This document shows positions 60,697-64,000 of a DNA stretch of 64,000 nucleotides, one piece after another (within the stretch, counting starts at the first letter, position 1; every line of letters starts with the position of its first letter). The notes under the pieces are model-generated. The model saw nothing but the letters and a program-made list of their open reading frames with translations. It was not told the DNA's origin and did no database searches. A program made the position numbers and the translations under genes. The DNA is taken from the NCBI RefSeq assembly GCF_009498275.1, contig NZ_CP045643.1, forward strand, positions 7,688,001 through 7,752,000, written 5' to 3'. This stretch comes from Streptomyces fagopyri (lineage in GTDB: Bacteria; Actinomycetota; Actinomycetes; Streptomycetales; Streptomycetaceae).

Positions 60697-61362
60697 ATGA
60701 CCACCATCGCCATCGTCGGAGCCGGACCCGGCCTCGGAGCCGCGGTCGCGCGGCGGTTCGGCCGCGCGGGATTCGACGTCGCCCTCATCTCGCGCGACGC
60801 GGACCGGACGCGCGCGTTCGCGGCCGAGCTGGCCGGCGAGGGGCTGACGGCGAGCGGATTCGCCGCCGACGTCCGCGACCCGGCCGCCCTGGGGGCGGCT
60901 CTCGACGCCGCCACCGCGACACTGGGGCCCATCGAGGTCCTGCAGTACAGCCCGGTCCCGCACCGGGACTTCATGCGACCCGTCCTGGAGACCGACGCCG
61001 CCGACCTCGTGGGCCCGATCGAGTTCTCGGTGTACGGTCCCGTCGTCGCCGTGCGTCACGTGCTGCCCGGCATGCGGGAACTCGGCCGGGGGACCGTGCT
61101 CCTCGTCAACGGCGGCACCGCCGCGATTCCGCACACCGAGCGCGCCGGAACGTCCATCGCCTTCGCCGCCGAGAGCGCCTACGGCCATCTGCTGCACGAG
61201 GCGCTCGCCCCCGACGGCATCCACGTCGCCCAGTTCGTCATCCCCGGCGCGATCGTCCCCGGGCACCCGAGGAAGGACCCCGACGCCCTGGCGGACGCCC
61301 TGTGGACCATCCACCGGGACCGGCACGGGTACCGGCACTTCGCCGACGACCTCGACGCCTGA
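60697..61362 (+). CDS. atypical SDR-fold protein
   Basis: The 221-aa protein has the nucleotide motif IVGAGPGLGAAVARRFG at the start. It lacks the usual NNAG (LQYSPVPH instead), Ser (VNGGTAAIP) and YxxxK (SAYGHLLHEA, with His at the Lys position). It may be a non-catalytic or altered NAD(P)-binding protein. ATG follows GAGGAAG. Its GACGCC-TGA end is duplicated as GACGCC-CTG just downstream. Control by the divergent HTH regulator is inferred. Confidence 0.82.
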   Translation: MTTIAIVGAGPGLGAAVARRFGRAGFDVALISRDADRTRAFAAELAGEGLTASGFAADVRDPAALGAALDAATATLGPIEVLQYSPVPHRDFMRPVLETDAADLVGPIEFSVYGPVVAVRHVLPGMRELGRGTVLLVNGGTAAIPHTERAGTSIAFAAESAYGHLLHEALAPDGIHVAQFVIPGAIVPGHPRKDPDALADALWTIHRDRHGYRHFADDLDA

Positions 61363-61550
61363 CCCGACGCCCTGCCGGCCGGCGGTCACGCGTGACCGGC
61401 AGGCCGGTGGCACCGCCGTCCACCGTCGCCCACGGCCGCCCTCCGTCGTCCACCGCCGTCCTCCCGATCGGCCCGGCGGTCGGCGGGCCGACTGTCCGGA
61501 ATGGTGGCCGCCTTCCTGCGCCCGGCCCCCGGGCCGCCTACGCTCACCTC

Positions 61551-62525
61551 GTGCTGCGTATCACCGACGCCCGAACGGGCGAGACCGTCGACGCCGTCCG
61601 TGCCCGCAGGGGCCTGACCCGCGTCGAGGCGCACGTGGAGCGTGACGACCTGTCCGCACTGAGAGTGCTGCTGGTCGCCGACGTGCTCGCCAGGGCCCTG
61701 GAACTCGGCGGAACCCCTGTCGTCACGGTGGCCGACCCGCCCGCGGGGCTCAGGGCGCGCGCGGACGCGCTCGGCATCCGCCGGGCCGAGGGGGAGCGGG
61801 GTGGCGCGGGGCCGGCCCTGCACGTGCTCGTGTCCGCGGGCGGCGCCCCCGAGGACCCCGGACCCGAGGACCCCGGACCCGAGGGCTCCGGACCTGCGGG
61901 CTCCGGACCTGCGGCCTTCGGACCCGCGGCCTCGGGGGAGACGGTCCCGGGGGAGGCGGCCGGCGGCGAGACAACCGCTATGGATGCGACGACCATGGAT
62001 GCGACCTCTATGGGCGCGGCATCCATGGCCCCGGCATCGATGGGCCAGGCCCCCACGGACCCGGTCCCCGTCGATCAGAACTCCGTCGATCAGAACTCCG
62101 TCGACGAGGACCCCGTGATCCCGGGACTGTTCACGGCGGATCCCGACGGCGTCCGCGTCGAGGTCGCCCCGGTGCGCGGCAGCGCCGATCACTCGCTGCT
62201 GCGGATGATCCTGCTCGCGACCCCGCGCCGGCAGCCCCTCGACCTCGCCGCCGCCGACCTCGACGGTGCCAGCGAGACGCTCGGGCGCTGGCGCAAGGCC
62301 GTCGCCGGCTGGGCCACCCGGCCGTCCAGGCCCGTTCCCGAGCACGTACGCCAGGAGTTGCGCGCCGCGTGGGAGGACGACCTCGACGTACCCGCCGTGC
62401 TGGAGGCCCTGCGGCGTGTCGAGCACGCCGGGGACATCCCGGACGGCGCCCGCTTCGAGACGTACGCCTACGCGGACCGGCTGCTCGGACTCGAACTCAC
62501 CCGTGACATCGGGACGCAGTGGTGA
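61551..62525 (+). CDS. degenerate CysRS/MshC-like protein
   Basis: The 324-aa protein has two parts that resemble cysteinyl-tRNA synthetase and MshC. The N-terminal part (LRITDARTGETVDAV; VLLVADVLARALELGG followed by TPVVTV) aligns with the Rossmann entry. AHVERDDL replaces the HIGH region. The C-terminal part (LGRWRKAVAGW; LRAAWEDDLDVPAVLEALRR) aligns with the CysRS helical domain. KMSKS is absent. A ~90-aa Pro/Gly/Ser/Met low-complexity insert (61850-62110) encoded by DNA repeats lies between. TACGCT is 6 nt before the GTG (leaderless). It overlaps the SixA gene by 4 nt. Confidence 0.7.
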   Translation: MLRITDARTGETVDAVRARRGLTRVEAHVERDDLSALRVLLVADVLARALELGGTPVVTVADPPAGLRARADALGIRRAEGERGGAGPALHVLVSAGGAPEDPGPEDPGPEGSGPAGSGPAAFGPAASGETVPGEAAGGETTAMDATTMDATSMGAASMAPASMGQAPTDPVPVDQNSVDQNSVDEDPVIPGLFTADPDGVRVEVAPVRGSADHSLLRMILLATPRRQPLDLAAADLDGASETLGRWRKAVAGWATRPSRPVPEHVRQELRAAWEDDLDVPAVLEALRRVEHAGDIPDGARFETYAYADRLLGLELTRDIGTQW

Positions 62526-63067
62526 TCGCACGCGCCGGAGCGGGTCCCCTGCGCAGACTCGTCGTGCTCAGACACGCCAAGTCCGCCTGGCCCACCGGCG
62601 TGGACGACCACGACCGGCCCCTCGCCCCGCGCGGCCGCCGTGACGCCCCCGCGGCCGGGCGTGCCCTCGCGGACGCCGACTGCCTGCCCGACCTCGCCCT
62701 GTGCTCCACCGCCGTACGGGCCCGTCAGACATGGGAGTTGGCGGCGCAGCAGTGGGGCACCCCGCCGCTCGCGCGGTTCGACCGGCGGCTGTACGGCGCC
62801 GGCGTACCGGAGTTGCTCGCGGCCGTGCGCGAAGTACCCGACCAGATGATGACGTTGCTGCTGATCGGGCACAACCCGGGGCTTCAGGAACTGGTCCTCG
62901 AACTGGCCGGTGACAGTCTCGACGACGCGCTCGACGACGTACGGACGAAGTTCCCGACCTGCGCCATGGCCGTGCTGGCCTGGCACGGAGGTTCCTGGGA
63001 CGCGCTGACCCCGGGTGTGGCCCTGCTGACGTGCGTGACCGTGCCGCGAGGCAGGAAGAAGCCCTGA
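62522..63067 (+). CDS. SixA-type histidine phosphatase
   Basis: The 181-aa protein has the RHG motif LVVLRHAKSAWP near residue 14 and the second His in LLIGHNPGLQEL near 116. SixA-like enzymes remove phosphate from phosphohistidine or small substrates. GTG at 62522 overlaps the upstream stop (GTGA), so the two are translationally coupled. The link between a CysRS-like protein and a phosphatase is unexplained. Confidence 0.88.
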   Translation: MIARAGAGPLRRLVVLRHAKSAWPTGVDDHDRPLAPRGRRDAPAAGRALADADCLPDLALCSTAVRARQTWELAAQQWGTPPLARFDRRLYGAGVPELLAAVREVPDQMMTLLLIGHNPGLQELVLELAGDSLDDALDDVRTKFPTCAMAVLAWHGGSWDALTPGVALLTCVTVPRGRKKP

Positions 63068-63070
63068 GGA

Positions 63071-64000
63071 TCAGCCGACGTGGACGCGCGGCCGCCGTTC
63101 CGGGTCGGGCTCGGCGCGGCGGAGCACCTCGCGGGTGACGGGGGCGACCTCGCCGTCGCCGAAGACCAGGAAACGGACCAGGTGGCTCAGCGGGTTGCCC
63201 TCGGTCCAGTTGAAGTAGGCGTGCGGGACCTGGCCGGTGCGGTCGCGCAGCCGCATCATGACGGCCGCGATGGTGTTGGGCACGGTGGCGCCCTCGACGC
63301 GCAGCCTGCGCACCCCGTGCTTCTCGTCGCCGTGCACCGCGACGTCGGCCGTGAAGTCCGAGGAGTCGGTCACGAAGATCTCCAGGAACAGCACGGGACG
63401 GCCGTCCGGTATGTGCGTCTGCTCGCGCTGGCTGTACTCCTTGGCGCGGTACTCCCGCGTGCTGTGCTCGTGCGGTTCGTTCGCTATCAGCAGCAGCGGT
63501 CCGCTCGCCGCCGCCTCGTCGACGAACCGGGCCGCGGCCTCGTCGAACGTGACCTCGGCGGCCCGGAGTTCGAAGGCGCGGCGCACACGGGACGCGAACG
63601 AGGTGGACAGGATCGCCAGGATGAAGATCAGTGCGATCTTGATGCCGTCGGGACGTTCGATGACGTTGGTGACCAGCGTGTAGCCGAACACCGCGGTGAT
63701 CGCGCCGAAGCCGATCGCGGCGGCGCGGTGGCCGCGCTGGTGCACGGCGACCGCCGAGGCGAACGACGCGGAGAGCATCAGGACCAGCACACCGGTCGCG
63801 TACGCGCCGCTCTGGTCGTCGACGTTCGCGTCGAACCACAGGGTGATGAGCACCGCGGCCGCCATGAAGACGAGCACCAGGGGACGGACGGCGCGGGTCC
63901 ACTCGGGAGCCATGCCGTAGCGGGGCAGATAGCGCGGGACGAGGTTGAGGAGGCCGGCGAGCGCCGAGGCCCCGGCGAACCACAGGATCGCGATGGTCGA
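63071..64000 (-). CDS. APC-family permease, partial (N-terminal part outside window)
   Basis: The 309 residues in the window are the C-terminal portion of a large membrane transporter. They comprise the last few helices ([40 protein letters not shown]) and a long cytoplasmic tail with [16 protein letters not shown] and [20 protein letters not shown]. The frame is open to the window edge with no start visible. The family transports amino acids or related compounds. It is convergent with SixA, 3 bp away. Confidence 0.82.
   Translation of the reverse strand, partial: STIAILWFAGASALAGLLNLVPRYLPRYGMAPEWTRAVRPLVLVFMAAAVLITLWFDANVDDQSGAYATGVLVLMLSASFASAVAVHQRGHRAAAIGFGAITAVFGYTLVTNVIERPDGIKIALIFILAILSTSFASRVRRAFELRAAEVTFDEAAARFVDEAAASGPLLLIANEPHEHSTREYRAKEYSQREQTHIPDGRPVLFLEIFVTDSSDFTADVAVHGDEKHGVRRLRVEGATVPNTIAAVMMRLRDRTGQVPHAYFNWTEGNPLSHLVRFLVFGDGEVAPVTREVLRRAEPDPERRPRVHVG

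Overview
The window is chromosomal DNA from a high-GC actinomycete, almost certainly a Streptomyces. Codon third positions are overwhelmingly G or C, GTG and TTG starts are common, many starts look leaderless, and several families typical of Streptomyces are present (EF-Tu3, DUF5999, standalone Clp_N protein, mycothiol-type maleylpyruvate isomerase). From memory, the order dinB, gcvP, M23 peptidase, fabG, ung, lnt, tuf3 matches the S. coelicolor chromosome around SCO1380 to SCO1310; I could not check this. I see no prophage, transposase, CRISPR array, tRNA, rRNA or secondary-metabolite cluster. This is mostly ordinary chromosome with many single-gene transcription units.

Layout. 0-7 kb: DNA polymerase IV, a PRC-barrel protein, glycine dehydrogenase under a tandem glycine riboswitch, and a cell-wall M23 hydrolase. 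7-20 kb: a DUF5999 protein, a conserved unknown, a GCS2-like ligase, a VWA/solute-binding protein, a CPBP protease, PhzF, PadR, SRPBCC, Clp_N and EamA proteins, and a MocR/PPOX divergent pair. 20-30 kb: an EamA/LysR pair, a second PPOX protein, an isochorismatase-like protein with altered catalytic residues, a Rieske lipoprotein, a maleylpyruvate isomerase-like protein with a possible leader ORF, an alcohol dehydrogenase, a PEBP protein and a HipA-like kinase overlapping a DUF3037 gene. 29-41 kb: two SDR genes in an operon, uracil-DNA glycosylase, a lipoprotein, DinB-fold, Gfo/Idh, apolipoprotein N-acyltransferase, NTF2-like, LLM flavin enzyme, long-form GAPDH and another SDR. 41-54 kb: a 59-aa protein, UppP, an HxlR/thiolase divergent pair, TVP38, EF-Tu3, a spermidine-synthase fold, MFS, a membrane protein, a thioesterase, cyanase, DedA and gamma-carbonic anhydrase. 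54-64 kb: a hexapeptide acyltransferase, an EamA/XRE-cupin pair, YbaK-type deacylase, hydrolase, GNAT, CoA-binding, HTH, an atypical SDR, a degenerate CysRS/MshC-like protein overlapping a SixA phosphatase, and the C-terminal part of an APC permease.

Three patterns cut across the genes. (1) Short tandem duplications repeatedly include or start at a stop codon: at least nine genes have their own last codons plus stop copied into the intergenic region. (2) Three sites (dinB, ung and the 59-aa ORF) match or resemble the actinobacterial DNA-damage promoter (RecA-NDp/PafBC type), suggesting a repair regulon that includes an uncharacterised small protein. (3) Many genes have a -10 box 6-7 nt before the start codon and no ribosome site, so leaderless transcription looks frequent.
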